From the NCBI GenBank assembly GCA_023404675.1, contig JAEYAW010000010.1:1-64000 (forward strand): a stretch of 64,000 nt of DNA, in the 5' to 3' direction. Positions within the stretch are counted from its first letter, which is position 1; every line of letters starts with the position of its first letter. A model generated the notes under the pieces. The model was not told where the DNA came from and ran no database searches. It saw only the letters and a program-made list of their open reading frames with translations. Source of the DNA: Pseudomonadota bacterium. Lineage in GTDB: Bacteria > Pseudomonadota > Alphaproteobacteria > Rhizobiales > Xanthobacteraceae. Shown piece by piece: positions 17,262-25,312 of the stretch. The position numbers were made by a program, and so were the translations under genes.

Positions 17262-17630
17262 CTAATTGAATCGAACGAAAATCTCGTCGGGCTCACTCCG
17301 ATCATTAAGCCAAATCTGCACTCGCGTTATTCGTGCATTTGACGGAGATCGCAGATACACCTCCCTCTCACAAGACCATATCAGGATTTCACCCTCGGCT
17401 GTCTCGATGTCGCCATCGAAGACAGAAGGCCCCATGCTCATGGGAATTTCGTCTCCCGAGGAAAGCGTAATGGTGGTCTCGCCATCCTGGCACATCAGGC
17501 AACCCACAACGATACAGACCGGATTGTGCCAAAGGATGCCGTCTCGGTTGACTTCCGGAGCTGTTGCATGCAAGCTTCCAGAAATAAGAAATATCGAGTT
17601 CGGCGGAGCCACACGAATTCGCATACTCAT
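17262..17630 (-). CDS. Cassette immunity-like protein, subfamily X (copy 2)
   Basis: From ATG 17630 (MSMRIRVAPPNSIFLISGSL) this 122-residue protein shares APPNSIF, VVGCLMCQDGETTITLS, FDGDIET and TRVQIWLNDRSEPDEIFVRF with the copy at 16781. The open frame extends upstream to 17699, but that part reads an HNH module in another frame, so the internal ATG is preferred. It is preceded by a toxin stub that ends 12 bp upstream. Confidence 0.68.
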   Translation of the reverse strand: MSMRIRVAPPNSIFLISGSLHATAPEVNRDGILWHNPVCIVVGCLMCQDGETTITLSSGDEIPMSMGPSVFDGDIETAEGEILIWSCEREVYLRSPSNARITRVQIWLNDRSEPDEIFVRFN

Positions 17631-17641
17631 GAGAGAGCCAC

Positions 17642-17834
17642 CTATTCTCCATCGATGTTTGTAACATGGCCACCCTGCCTTCTCATACACGATATACACT
17701 GCGGAAATAGCCGCTGTGGGCGACTGTTTCGGACCAGCGCACTAGGATCCTGGTGATCGATCACCCAATTTCCTCGCTTCGTGCCCGGTTCACCCGTTCC
17801 ACACGTGTTGCAGCCACGTTCGTTCCCGACACGG
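17642..17834 (-). pseudogene. 5'-truncated HNH toxin module
   Basis: The minus-strand frame runs INRVGNERGCNTCGTGEPGT, NWVIDHQDPSALVRNS, RLFPQCISCMRRQGG and stops at TAG 17642-17644. All cysteine, DHQ and QCxxC positions are intact, but the FTSAERSE helix and leader are missing: a stop codon directly precedes INRVG. It ends 12 bp before the immunity gene at 17262-17630. Confidence 0.7.
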
Positions 17835-17836
17835 TT

Positions 17837-17890
17837 GATCTATCAACGGCAGAAAGACGATCCTCGGCGCCCCAATTATTTCAAATGGAT
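17837..17890. repeat. 54-bp direct repeat, copy A
   Basis: The segment from GATCTATCAAC to TTCAAATGGAT matches 18515-18568 with a few mismatches. It spans the last codons and stop of the immunity gene at 17876 plus about 39 bp beyond. It marks a boundary of the tandemly duplicated toxin/immunity unit. Confidence 0.75.
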
Positions 17891-18256
17891 GGGCTCGACG
17901 CCGATGGTCACGATTTCCGGCCAGCGCGGATCGCTGTGCCAGATATGAACCTTCGTGGTTGCGGTCGGTACGTCGTATGACAGGACGGGATCGTCGCTAT
18001 CGACCGTCGATATCTCAACGCGCAGGTCCGGCGTTTCAAGAGTCCCGACGAAGGCCTCGGGATAGCCGGGGTCAACTTCCCCGCGCACCCCCATTACGAC
18101 CTCGGTGGCCCCTTCGATCTCGGGGAAGACCGGCGTGATGATGCAGGATCGGGTCGTCCAAAATCGTTCGCCTTCAACCGGTACTGGAGATTTCCAGTCC
18201 TGCCGACCATGAACAAATAGGATGGAATTAACTGGTGCGATAGTAAGTGATTTCAT
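17876..18256 (-). CDS. Cassette immunity-like protein, subfamily Y (copy 2)
   Basis: The 126-residue protein begins MKSLTIAPVNSILFVHGRQD. From VFPEIEGATEVVMG to the C-terminus it is nearly identical to the copy at 15922-16299, differing mainly in the first 45 residues and the last four. It follows a frameshifted HNH toxin module. The alternation of X and Y genes across the array implies block duplication. Confidence 0.68.
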   Translation of the reverse strand: MKSLTIAPVNSILFVHGRQDWKSPVPVEGERFWTTRSCIITPVFPEIEGATEVVMGVRGEVDPGYPEAFVGTLETPDLRVEISTVDSDDPVLSYDVPTATTKVHIWHSDPRWPEIVTIGVEPIHLK

Positions 18257-18267
18257 TGCGGTCTCCT

Positions 18268-18514
18268 CAGAGAGGACGCAATTCCTCCCTGTCTTAGACT
18301 ACATGCTATACACTGCGGAAACAGCCGCTGTGGGCGACTGTTTCGGGCCAGCGCACCAGGGTCCTTGGTGATCGATCACCCAATTCCCTCGCTTCGTACC
18401 CGGCTCGCGGGTTCCACACGTGTTGCAGCCACGTTCGTTCCCGATACGGTTGATCTCGCTTCGCTCTGCGCTTGTGAAATTACGCCCCGGCCTGTCTGCG
18501 CATATTGCGCGGTC
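18268..18514 (-). pseudogene. Frameshifted HNH toxin module
   Basis: NFTSAERSEINRIGNERG, CNTCG and NWVIDHQ are readable, then an extra base after CACCAAGGACC shifts the frame. The remaining PQRLFPQCIACS-type end is found only in another frame. The leader is reduced to about 18 bp matching AQYAQ. This module cannot make the complete nuclease. Confidence 0.7.
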
Positions 18515-18568
18515 GATCTATCAACCGCAGAAAGACGATCATCGGCGTCCCAGTTAATTCAAATGGAT
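18515..18568. repeat. 54-bp direct repeat, copy B
   Basis: Partner of 17837-17890. It covers the stop and last codons of the immunity gene at 18554 and the junction to the next module. Confidence 0.75.
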
Positions 18569-18934
18569 CAGAATCTCCTCAGGCTCGACTCTGTCGTTTG
18601 TCCAAATCCGCACGCGCGTCTCCTTTTCCGGAACTTGGGCCGTTAGCAAGATTTCGCGTTCAGAAGTCGAAACGAGAAATATGCGATCAGGTGTTTCTAA
18701 CATGCCGTCGAATGAGGGCGCGATATCAGGCCAGCCTGGTTCATCAGTAATTGTCAGGCTTGTTTCGCCATCCACGAAACAAAGACAGCCAACCGAGATG
18801 ATGGTTGGTTTTGACCATATTTCCGGAGCACCAGGCTCGAGCAAGCGGGGGTCCGTATTCAAAAATTCCGTTTCCATCCGCCCCGAAAGAAAGAACATAG
18901 AGTTCGGCGGAGCTTCAGTTACTTGAACTCTCAT
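18554..18934 (-). CDS. Cassette immunity-like protein, subfamily X (copy 3, most divergent)
   Basis: The 126-residue protein begins MRVQVTEAPPNSMFFLSGRM. It shares CLCFVDGETSLTIT, FDGMLETPDRIFLVS and TRVRIWTNDRVEPEEILIHL with the other X members but has an insertion after the first strand (NTDPRLLEPGAPEIW). Its ATG overlaps the end of the HNH toxin frame at 18931 by 4 bp, the best-preserved pairing of this type in the array. Confidence 0.7.
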   Translation of the reverse strand: MRVQVTEAPPNSMFFLSGRMETEFLNTDPRLLEPGAPEIWSKPTIISVGCLCFVDGETSLTITDEPGWPDIAPSFDGMLETPDRIFLVSTSEREILLTAQVPEKETRVRIWTNDRVEPEEILIHLN

Positions 18935-19325
18935 GGCATTTCCTCCTTTGACAATTGCCTCGCAAATCCGCCCTGTGCATTGCTACAAGGCTTGCATTGC
19001 GGAAACAGCCGCTGTGGGCGGCCATTGCGGACCAGTGCGCTGGGATCCTGGTGATCAACCACCCAATTGCCTCGCCTCGTGCCCGGTTCACCCGTTCCAC
19101 ACGTGTTGCAGCCACGTTCGCTCCCGATACGGTTGATCTCGCTTCGCTCTGCGCTTGTGAAATTCCCCCCGTCTGCGCGTATTGCGCGCCGGGCTCCCAC
19201 GTGTTCTCGGGACCGGCGTCAGAGAGGATGCGCGGGACGTTGCCGCCTGCGCTGCCCCCGGCCATCGCGGGTCCACTGGCCGCCATCCGAATTGTCCGCC
19301 GGGACGCGCGGCTGGTCCCCTCTAA
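18931..19325 (-). pseudogene. Orphan HNH toxin cassette with longest leader remnant of its type
   Basis: The leader is recognisable from DQPRVPADNSDGGQWTRDG through RILSDAGPENTWEPGAQYAQ but carries a one-base insertion after GATGGC and has no start codon. The toxin domain (FTSAERSEINRIGSERG, CNTCG, NWVVDHQDPSAL, QRLFPQCKPCSNAQGG) is complete and ends at 18931. It is displaced by one base from the leader at a run of six G. It is an intact nuclease domain without a means of expression, as expected of an orphan cassette. Confidence 0.72.
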
Positions 19326-19699
19326 CGCGACGTGGCTATCCCCGCATCAATCAACGACAGCGCCATTCCTGCATCTCCTGCCTGAGGAAATATGCCGGAC
19401 TTCTCGATATCTTCTAACGCTCGCCGAGCCAGCTTCGGCGAAGAGGCCATCAATCTTCGGGCGGCATTAAGTCTGACCTGAATGTTGGAATGATCGAGCA
19501 GGCGCTCGATCGAACGGAATCGCTCTTCGCCTCTTGCCTTCAACTCTTCCACTATCTCCGACAACTTATCGAACAACCGATTGTACTTTCTAGTATTCTG
19601 CACATAGCGAATAGCCTCGTACTGATCTATGCTGAATGCAACGAATTGATCGAGAAGTTCATCTTCTGACAAGGCTTTAATGTTCTTAAGCGAACTCAT
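19322..19699 (-). CDS. DUF2019 immunity-like protein (partner of the orphan HHIVE toxin)
   Basis: From ATG 19699 (MSSLKNIKALSEDELLDQFV) this is a 125-residue DUF2019 protein. The helical repeat signature is clear: KYNRLFDKLSEIVEELKARG, LLDHSNIQVRLNAARRLMA and SGIFPQAGDAGMALSLIDAG. The start overlaps the toxin stop at 19696 in ATGA. DUF2019 genes accompany every HHIVE toxin here, so they are the likely cognate immunity proteins; that role is inferred. Confidence 0.82.
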   Translation of the reverse strand: MSSLKNIKALSEDELLDQFVAFSIDQYEAIRYVQNTRKYNRLFDKLSEIVEELKARGEERFRSIERLLDHSNIQVRLNAARRLMASSPKLARRALEDIEKSGIFPQAGDAGMALSLIDAGIATSR

Positions 19700-20307
19700 T
19701 TTAAAACCCCGTATTTTCTCATTGCACGGAGTCCCACGATATATCGCTCTTCCCACGATTTGTTCGAGAGATACTGGCGGGGAGTAAGCCAACCAAATTC
19801 TTCATTCTTCCTCGAATACCACCCCGAGATTTCATAGTGCTTTAGCAACGGCACGCGCGCAAGATTTTGACGCGCTTGAATCCATTCTTCGGAGTATCCG
19901 GATTTTCGCGCTGCCGCTTCCTCAACAATGTGGTGATCGTCATATCCGAGCTGGCCATTCCCAACCCGATCTTGCAGTTCGTCAATGCTTTTCGGCACAT
20001 CACGATATGTTCTGATCCCGTCCGCCAGTCGACCGAGCTGTTCGATCTGATCAACGGCGCCAAGATAGCCGTCGACTGCAACGCCCAATCCTGTTGCGCG
20101 AGCGACCCATCTCGCGGCTTCCCAGACAAACGGCATTCGGACTTTGTTGCCTTCCAATCCCTTTTTTGGAATTTCCGGGGGCGGCTCAAGTGATGGGCCG
20201 TCATTGTGGCCGATGCCAGGAGATTCGGACGGCTCGTTTTGCGCGTATTGCGCGCCAGGCTCCCACGTGCTCTCGGGATCGGCGTCGGAGAGGACGCAGC
20301 GTTCATC
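19696..20307 (-). pseudogene. Orphan HHIVE HNH toxin cassette, start-less
   Basis: A TGA at 20308-20310 precedes an open frame that begins inside the leader (CVLSDADPESTWEPGAQYAQ), continues through GIGHNDGPSLEPPPEIPKKG, and then has a complete toxin half: VRMPFVWEAARWVARATGLG, LGYDDHHIVEE, NLARVPLLKHYEISGWYSRK and a YGVLK end. The HH, N and H of an HNH-type site are present. No ATG exists in the leader part. It begins directly behind the stop of the immunity gene at 20343, as orphan CdiA-CT cassettes do. Confidence 0.78.
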
Positions 20308-20342
20308 TCAAAAAGGGCGAAAACTCATCAAACAGAGGAAAG

Positions 20343-20726
20343 TTAGTGACCTTGTCTTCGCCAAAGCCATCCGCGCGCGTCGGCGGCTTGCGGCATCTCG
20401 TTCCGTTTATCGATTAGTTCAAGAGCCGCACGCGCCTCATCACGAGCAATATCCCACAACTCGAATGCAGCATTCATCCTTACCTGAACGCTAGCGTGAT
20501 CGAGAAGAGGAAGAAGTAATGTACGCCCATCTCCGGGGCGAAGACTTAACTCTTTCACTACACCAACAACAATATCGTAGAGACGATTGTACTCCTTATA
20601 GCGCGCCCAAAAAATCGCGTCCTGCTCCTCCAAGGCTAGATCAACGAACGCCTGAACTAAAGTCTCCAGAGGCAGTTTCTCCACATGAAGGGATCCTCGA
20701 AATTTGGTTTTTATCGGTCGTCTCAT
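20343..20726 (-). CDS. DUF2019 immunity-like protein of full-length toxin 1
   Basis: The 127-residue protein begins MRRPIKTKFRGSLHVEKLPL and has the DUF2019 helices KEYNRLYDIVVGVVKELSLR, LLDHASVQVRMNAAFELWD and KRNEMPQAADARGWLWRRQG. Its ATG overlaps the toxin stop at 20723 (ATGA), implying coupled translation. It is closest to the immunity part fused to the toxin relic at 25771-26151. Confidence 0.85.
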   Translation of the reverse strand: MRRPIKTKFRGSLHVEKLPLETLVQAFVDLALEEQDAIFWARYKEYNRLYDIVVGVVKELSLRPGDGRTLLLPLLDHASVQVRMNAAFELWDIARDEARAALELIDKRNEMPQAADARGWLWRRQGH

Positions 20727-21766
20727 GGCTCTAGCACCCTAAAACGTCTCAATGCTTCTAAACCGATTTCTCGTCTCTCTTCCCAGCCTTTTCCACGCAA
20801 ATATTCTCTTGGCGACAAACCACCATAATCCCGGTTTTTTGTTGAGAACCACCCCGTGATTTCGTAGTGCTTCAACTTCGGCACTCTAACCAGGTTTTTC
20901 GAACCTTCGATCTCTGACTTTGAGAAACCATCGAAACTGGCCGGAGTTTTTTCGACGATATGATGTTTCTCGTAGCCAGGCCTCATATCATCCGTGCCGC
21001 TTTGTAACTCCTCCAGGCTTCTTGGCGGATCGCGATAGCTTTCAATCGATGCCTGATACTCTTTCAGCCATCCGATATTGTTAAGCAATCCTGAGAACGC
21101 AATCCCCGCCAGCGACAATGATGGAAAACGATCAAGCCAGCGCGCGACCTCCTTTTGAAACATTGTCCTGTCGGCACTATCGCGAGGCCTTCCCTGCGGA
21201 ATATCTGGCGGCTCAAGTGATGGGCCGTCATTGTGGCCTATGCCAGGAGATTCGGACGGCTCGTTTTGCGCGTATTGCGCGCCGGGCTCCCACGTGTTTT
21301 CGGGATCGGCGTCGGAGAGGACACGCGGGTCGTTGCCGCCGGCGCTGCCCCCGCCATCGCGCCTCCATTGGCCGCCATCGCGATTGCCCGCCGGCACGCG
21401 CGGCTGGTCGGGACGATATTTGCAAAACTCGGCATAGCGCCGGTATGCGCGGCGATAGGCGAGGAACGCCTGGATAGTCCGCAGCTCGGCGCGGAGCTGT
21501 TTGATCTCGGCGAGGTTACGGGCGAGTTCGCAGGCAGCGTTGATGTCCTCATACGCCGCCTGCGTCTCGGTCACCGCGTCGCGCGAAGTCTGCCGCATCG
21601 GCACACGGCGCGCCGGATCGACGCGCTTCCAGCCGGGAAACAGCGCCTCCAGATCAGTGCCCGGCGGGTATAACCGGGCCAGATCTGGACGAATCCAGCG
21701 ATGCGCATCGGGCCGCAGGAAGCGCGCACGCGCACCGTCGGCCCACGCGGTTTCGGACGCGATCAT
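20723..21766 (-). CDS. Full-length modular toxin 1 (shared N-terminal domain, leader, HHIVE HNH C-terminus)
   Basis: The 347-residue protein has three parts. Residues 1-118 are a basic helical domain (RFLRPDAHRWIRPDLARLYP; EIKQLRAELRTIQAFLAYRR). Residues 119-190 are a linker/leader (QPRVPAGNRDGGQW, ENTWEPGAQYAQ, GIGHNDGPSLEPP). Residues 190-347 are the variable toxin domain with KHHIVEK (His268/His269), NLVRVPKLKH (Asn291, His300), a plausible HNH-type nuclease site. It is the next gene after the major capsid gene (230 bp gap) on the same strand and overlaps its DUF2019 partner. Its N-terminal half is closely similar to toxin 2 at 28544. Nuclease activity and delivery by the GTA are inferences. 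Confidence 0.82.
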   Translation of the reverse strand: MIASETAWADGARARFLRPDAHRWIRPDLARLYPPGTDLEALFPGWKRVDPARRVPMRQTSRDAVTETQAAYEDINAACELARNLAEIKQLRAELRTIQAFLAYRRAYRRYAEFCKYRPDQPRVPAGNRDGGQWRRDGGGSAGGNDPRVLSDADPENTWEPGAQYAQNEPSESPGIGHNDGPSLEPPDIPQGRPRDSADRTMFQKEVARWLDRFPSLSLAGIAFSGLLNNIGWLKEYQASIESYRDPPRSLEELQSGTDDMRPGYEKHHIVEKTPASFDGFSKSEIEGSKNLVRVPKLKHYEITGWFSTKNRDYGGLSPREYLRGKGWEERREIGLEALRRFRVLEP

Positions 21767-21836
21767 GATCGTCTCTCGTCATGTCGGAAATAAAGGCAGC
21801 GAATTTTCGCGTGGCCGTTCGAGCGACCATCAGGCT

Positions 21837-21915
21837 GTAGCCCGCATGGAGCGCAGCGAAATGCGGGGACACGCGCTCGCTTAACCTCGGATTGCGCTTC
21901 GCTTCATCCGGGCGA
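21837..21915. repeat. Bradyrhizobium-type intergenic palindrome
   Basis: The segment TAGCCCGCATGGAGCGCAGC followed by GAAATGCGGGG is paired with GGATTGCGCTTCGCTTCATC and CGGGCG. This is a widespread intergenic palindromic element of the Bradyrhizobium group, here between the capsid gene and toxin 1. Confidence 0.6.
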
Positions 21916-21995
21916 CAGATCGCAGCACCGCGATCGCCGGGGCGAGCCCGGCGACGACGATTGATGATACCGCGCGGAGCGTTCTGAAGTGGGCG

Positions 21996-23258
21996 TCAGC
22001 TCGCGGCGAACTTCAACAGCTTGATGGCGTCAAAGTCCTGGACGCCGCCACCGACACGCTTGGTGGTGTAGAACAGCACGTAAGGCTTGGCCGAATACGG
22101 ATCGCGCAGCACGCGCACGCCGCTGCGGTCAACCACCAGATAGCCCCGGCGGAAATCACCGAACGCGATCGCCAGCGCGCCCGTGCCGATGTCGGGCATG
22201 TCCTCCGATTCCGCCAGCGGAAACGACATCAGGCTCGCGCGACCGCCATATTGAGCGGGCGGCTGCCAGAGATAGCCGCCGCTGGCGTCTTTCAGCTTGC
22301 GCACGCTCGCCTGCGTCTTGCGGTTCATCACGAAGGTGCCGTTCTGCCGGTAGCCTGCCTTCAGCGCATAGACGAGATCGATCAGCACGTCGGACGGATC
22401 ATCCTCCGGGAACGCGCCCGCCGCGCCGGTGGCGACATAGCCGAGGCTGCCCCACGCCCAGGACGCGTTGGCGACCGTGGTGTAGGACAGGAAGCCCTTC
22501 GGCTTGTTGACGCCGTCGCCGGAGACGAACGCGGTGCCTTCCTGCAGCGCGAAGGTCATCTCGACTTCCGAGGCGATCCACTCGTCGATGTTGACGGCAG
22601 CGTCCTCCAGGAGGTTCGCGGTCGCGGCCGGCATGGCGTACAGCTCCATGGCGGGAAACGACAGCGCGTCCAGCGTCGGCGAGGCGGTCTGCGCGCGCGC
22701 GTCGGTCTCGCCGACCCAGCCGGCCGCCGGCCCCGCCGTCATGAACGGCTTCTTGTAGACGTTGGAGGAAATCTCCCGCACCGAGGCGAGGCCGCGGATC
22801 GGCGAGATCGCCGCCAGCCGCCGGCCGATCTCATGCTCCAGCTCAGCCGGCACCAGATAGCCGCCATCGGGATTGGAGCCGCCGGACATCGCCTTGGTCT
22901 CGATCTCGCGCAGGCCCGCGCTCTCGCCGGAGCGGACGTAGTCGGCGAAGGCGCTTTTGTGCTCGTGCGCGAACGGCGCGGCGATGCGCGAGCCGGGCGC
23001 GCCATCGAGGGCCGGGCGCGCCTGGCGCAGCGCCTGCGCTTCCACCCGTTGCAGGCGCGCGTCGAGCGCGGCGTTGATGCGCTCCACCTTCTGCTCGATC
23101 AGCGTGTCGGGCCGGCGATGTGTCTTCGCCTCCAGCCGCTCGTCATTGGCGTCCTTGAACGCCTCGAACGTGCGCATCAGATCGTCATGCGCGGCGCCGG
23201 GCGATGCGGCGATCCCGGCCTTGGTCTCTGGGGCATTGGTCTCGATATCGATGTCCAT
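21996..23258 (-). CDS. HK97-family major capsid protein (RcGTA gp5 type)
   Basis: From ATG 23258 (MDIDIETNAPETKAGIAASP), preceded by AAGGAGAATTTG, the product has 420 residues. An N-terminal charged helical delta/scaffold part (about 25-110) is followed by the HK97 capsid fold: AMSGGSNPDGGYLVPAELEH, SPIRGLASVREISSNVYKKP, GWVGETDARAQTASPTLD and a VGGGVQDFDAIKLLKFAAS end. The frame is intact. In canonical GTA order it lies between protease and connector; here cassette arrays lie on both sides. Confidence 0.95.
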   Translation of the reverse strand: MDIDIETNAPETKAGIAASPGAAHDDLMRTFEAFKDANDERLEAKTHRRPDTLIEQKVERINAALDARLQRVEAQALRQARPALDGAPGSRIAAPFAHEHKSAFADYVRSGESAGLREIETKAMSGGSNPDGGYLVPAELEHEIGRRLAAISPIRGLASVREISSNVYKKPFMTAGPAAGWVGETDARAQTASPTLDALSFPAMELYAMPAATANLLEDAAVNIDEWIASEVEMTFALQEGTAFVSGDGVNKPKGFLSYTTVANASWAWGSLGYVATGAAGAFPEDDPSDVLIDLVYALKAGYRQNGTFVMNRKTQASVRKLKDASGGYLWQPPAQYGGRASLMSFPLAESEDMPDIGTGALAIAFGDFRRGYLVVDRSGVRVLRDPYSAKPYVLFYTTKRVGGGVQDFDAIKLLKFAAS

Positions 23259-23426
23259 CAAATTCTCCTTCGGGGTTACGGATGGGGTTTCGGGCATGCG
23301 AAGTCGCGCGGCGCGCGGTGCGGCCACGGGAGATGGAAACTGGAGATGAATGCTGGCGTGAGGCTGTCAGGCACTGGCGGGTGCGGGGCCCGGGGCACGA
23401 TGCCGCCCGCTCACGCCGGGAGGGCC

Positions 23427-23449
23427 TTGACAATCTACCTACTAGTAGA
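23427..23449 (+). promoter_or_regulatory. TetR-type operator overlapping a promoter
   Basis: TTGACA at 23427-23432 is a consensus -35 box, and TCTACCTACTAGTAGA at 23434-23449 contains the palindrome CTACTAGTAG. The identical 16 bp recur at 24096-24111. The position between -35 and the start of the TetR gene fits autoregulation. Confidence 0.75.
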
Positions 23450-23461
23450 CAAATTTAATGC

Positions 23462-24046
23462 ATGGCGAATGTCTCAGGAACATCCGGGGAAATCCTGCGC
23501 TGTGCGCGCGCGCTGATCATTGCGGGCGGCTACAACGGCTTCAGCTATGCCGACATCGCGAAGGTGGTCGGCATCCGCAATGCGAGCATCCACCATCATT
23601 TTCCCAGCAAATCCGATCTGGTTCGCACGCTCGTCGCACAGTATCGCGAGGAGGCCGCGGCCGGCCTCGCGGCGCTGGAGCGGCACAGCTCCGATCCGAT
23701 CGAACTGCTGCGAGCCTACACGGGTTATTGGGAGGCCTGCATTGCAGACGCCGCCGCCCCGTTCTGCGTTTGCGCCCTGCTGGCCAGCGAGATCCCGGTT
23801 CTTCCTGAAGACGTCGTGGTCGAGGTGCGCGCTCATTTCCGCGCATTGTCGGCGTGGCTCACCTCGGTTCTCGACCGGGGATCCAGACAAGGAAGCCTGC
23901 ATCTGACCGGAACGCCCAGGGCCGAGGCCGAGGCTTTCATGGCCACGGTGCACGGCGCCATGCTCTCGGCGCGCGCCTATGGCGACTCCAAGATATTTGG
24001 CGTCATCACCTCGCCCCTGCTCCAGCGGCTCGTGTCCAAGCCCTGA
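23462..24046 (+). CDS. TetR/AcrR-family transcriptional regulator
   Basis: The 194-residue protein has the TetR helix-turn-helix at residues 10-55: ALIIAGGYNGFSYADIAKVV and NASIHHHFPSKSDLV. The C-terminal ligand domain (AAPFCVCALLASEIPVLPED) resembles small-regulator TetR proteins of the YxaF/AcrR type. It is on the plus strand, divergent from the capsid gene, and should bind the two 16-bp operators and control itself and the membrane protein gene downstream. The inducer is unknown. Confidence 0.9.
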   Translation: MANVSGTSGEILRCARALIIAGGYNGFSYADIAKVVGIRNASIHHHFPSKSDLVRTLVAQYREEAAAGLAALERHSSDPIELLRAYTGYWEACIADAAAPFCVCALLASEIPVLPEDVVVEVRAHFRALSAWLTSVLDRGSRQGSLHLTGTPRAEAEAFMATVHGAMLSARAYGDSKIFGVITSPLLQRLVSKP

Positions 24047-24095
24047 TCTCACCAGACGTTGATCTCGAAAACGAGGGTGAGCCCGCAACAACTAT

Positions 24096-24111
24096 TCTAC
24101 CTACTAGTAGA
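24096..24111 (+). promoter_or_regulatory. Second copy of the TetR-type operator
   Basis: TCTACCTACTAGTAGA is identical to 23434-23449 and lies 57 bp before the start of the membrane protein gene at 24168. It marks that gene as a probable target of the adjacent regulator. Confidence 0.75.
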
Positions 24112-24167
24112 TTTATACACATCGCTACAAATCTGGACGCTCAAGACAAACGGAAAGGAACACCTCG

Positions 24168-24656
24168 ATGTTCGGAATTTCACCGCTCGGCTGGCTTCAC
24201 ACGCTCGGCAGCCTGCCTGCCATCCCTGTCGCCATCTACATGCTGGCCCGTTACGGCCGCATCGTTCCCCGGTCCCTTCCCGGCGCCGTGTATTTCGTGT
24301 CGATGCTGATCGGGGCGCTCACGGTCTTTCTCGTCGCGCACGAGCCGGTCAGCTACGTCATCGGGCTCGTCACGCTCGTGTTTCTGCTCGCAGGCTACGG
24401 CGTGGGACTGTTTCCCGGCCTTGGACGCGCGGGCACCTATATCGAAACCATCACGCTCAGCGTGACGGTGTTTCTGCTGATGCTGCCGAGCGTCACCGAA
24501 GTGCTGCGGCGCGTGCCGGACGGTCATCCGTTCGTGACGGATCTGCACTCACCGTTGCTGCTCGGATCGCAGGGCAGCCTGCTCGTCGCGCTCATCATCG
24601 GGATCGCGGCACAGGTGGTTTATCTCGTCAGACACAAGACCGGATTCCAACGCTGA
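24168..24656 (+). CDS. Small polytopic membrane protein under TetR control
   Basis: The 162-residue protein has four to five hydrophobic helices (AIPVAIYMLARYG, GAVYFVSMLIGALTVFLVAH, SYVIGLVTLVFLLAGYGVGL, LSVTVFLLMLPSVTEVL, LLVALIIGIAAQVVYLV). No family is firmly recognised. The linked TetR gene and shared operator suggest a stress- or solute-responsive membrane function. It is plus-strand within an otherwise minus-strand GTA region, so the pair looks like an insertion. Confidence 0.75.
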   Translation: MFGISPLGWLHTLGSLPAIPVAIYMLARYGRIVPRSLPGAVYFVSMLIGALTVFLVAHEPVSYVIGLVTLVFLLAGYGVGLFPGLGRAGTYIETITLSVTVFLLMLPSVTEVLRRVPDGHPFVTDLHSPLLLGSQGSLLVALIIGIAAQVVYLVRHKTGFQR

Positions 24657-24732
24657 GCGGCGGACGTCCCGGATCGCGGGCTGCGCTTCATCCGGGCTGC
24701 CAATGAGTGTGAGCTCTCTCAATCACGTTCTT

Positions 24733-25310
24733 CTATGTTTCTTCCGCCCGCAGTTGCGCGCGAAAATCTAGATAGGCGTCGAACTGCACGTCGTCGAGCA
24801 TATAGAAATCCGTCTTGGGATGTGGAATCGGACGATCCGCCTACCTGATCGGAAAAGCCGACTGCACTCTCCAGCCACGCTCCCCAATTCCGGTGCGATT
24901 TCTTGATCACAATAGCCCTGACACCGCATGTTTTCTCGTATTACCGGTGTCGAATGGATTCGCGGAAGATACGCTTCGTAGCCGGTCGGCGCACCAAACC
25001 ACGATTCAACGACCGCCACGGTTTCTTTTCCCGAGTTCACAGCCTCAACTGCGGCTCGATTCTTGGCAAGCGTGGAATTTATCAGCCGATTCGCGGACTC
25101 AACAGAAGTGAACGACCCGACACTCAGTCCTTCAAAGAGGTCTCTCGGGTAAGAGCTCTTAACCCCTCTTCCCGTGCTCGTTCCTTCAAATACCTGTCGC
25201 TCTTGTTGACATGCTCCTCGACCGAATGACCGCCGAGAGCATCTTCATCGCGAACATCGCGGGTCCATTGCCCGCCGCCGGAATTTCCGGCCGGCACAGG
25301 CGCTACGCTG
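24733..25310 (-). pseudogene. Decayed RNase A-like toxin cassette with short leader
   Basis: The cassette starts in the leader at PAGNSGGGQWTRD and passes in frame to LGGHSVEEHVNKSDRYLKER, the His-containing opening of bacterial RNase A-like toxin domains. A frameshift then leads to FTSVESANRLINSTLAKNRA, and another to CGVRAIVIKKS. A last piece, DDVQFDAYLDFRAQLRAEET, ends at 24733. At least two frameshifts make it non-functional, and no immunity gene follows it before the TetR pair. Confidence 0.65.
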
Positions 25311-25312
25311 GC

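Noticed and set aside
17262..17699. Start of the immunity gene at 17699
   Set aside because: The extra 23 codons read the HNH toxin tail in another frame; ATG 17630 restores the family N-terminus.
18915..19286. 123-residue minus-strand frame as the HNH toxin
   Set aside because: It reads the leader correctly but runs through the HNH module in the wrong frame; the nuclease lies in the neighbouring frame.
20723..21766. Toxin 1 as an Rhs or CdiA protein
   Set aside because: There are no YD repeats, haemagglutinin repeats or Sec signal; only the orphan-cassette logic and the HNH type resemble those systems.
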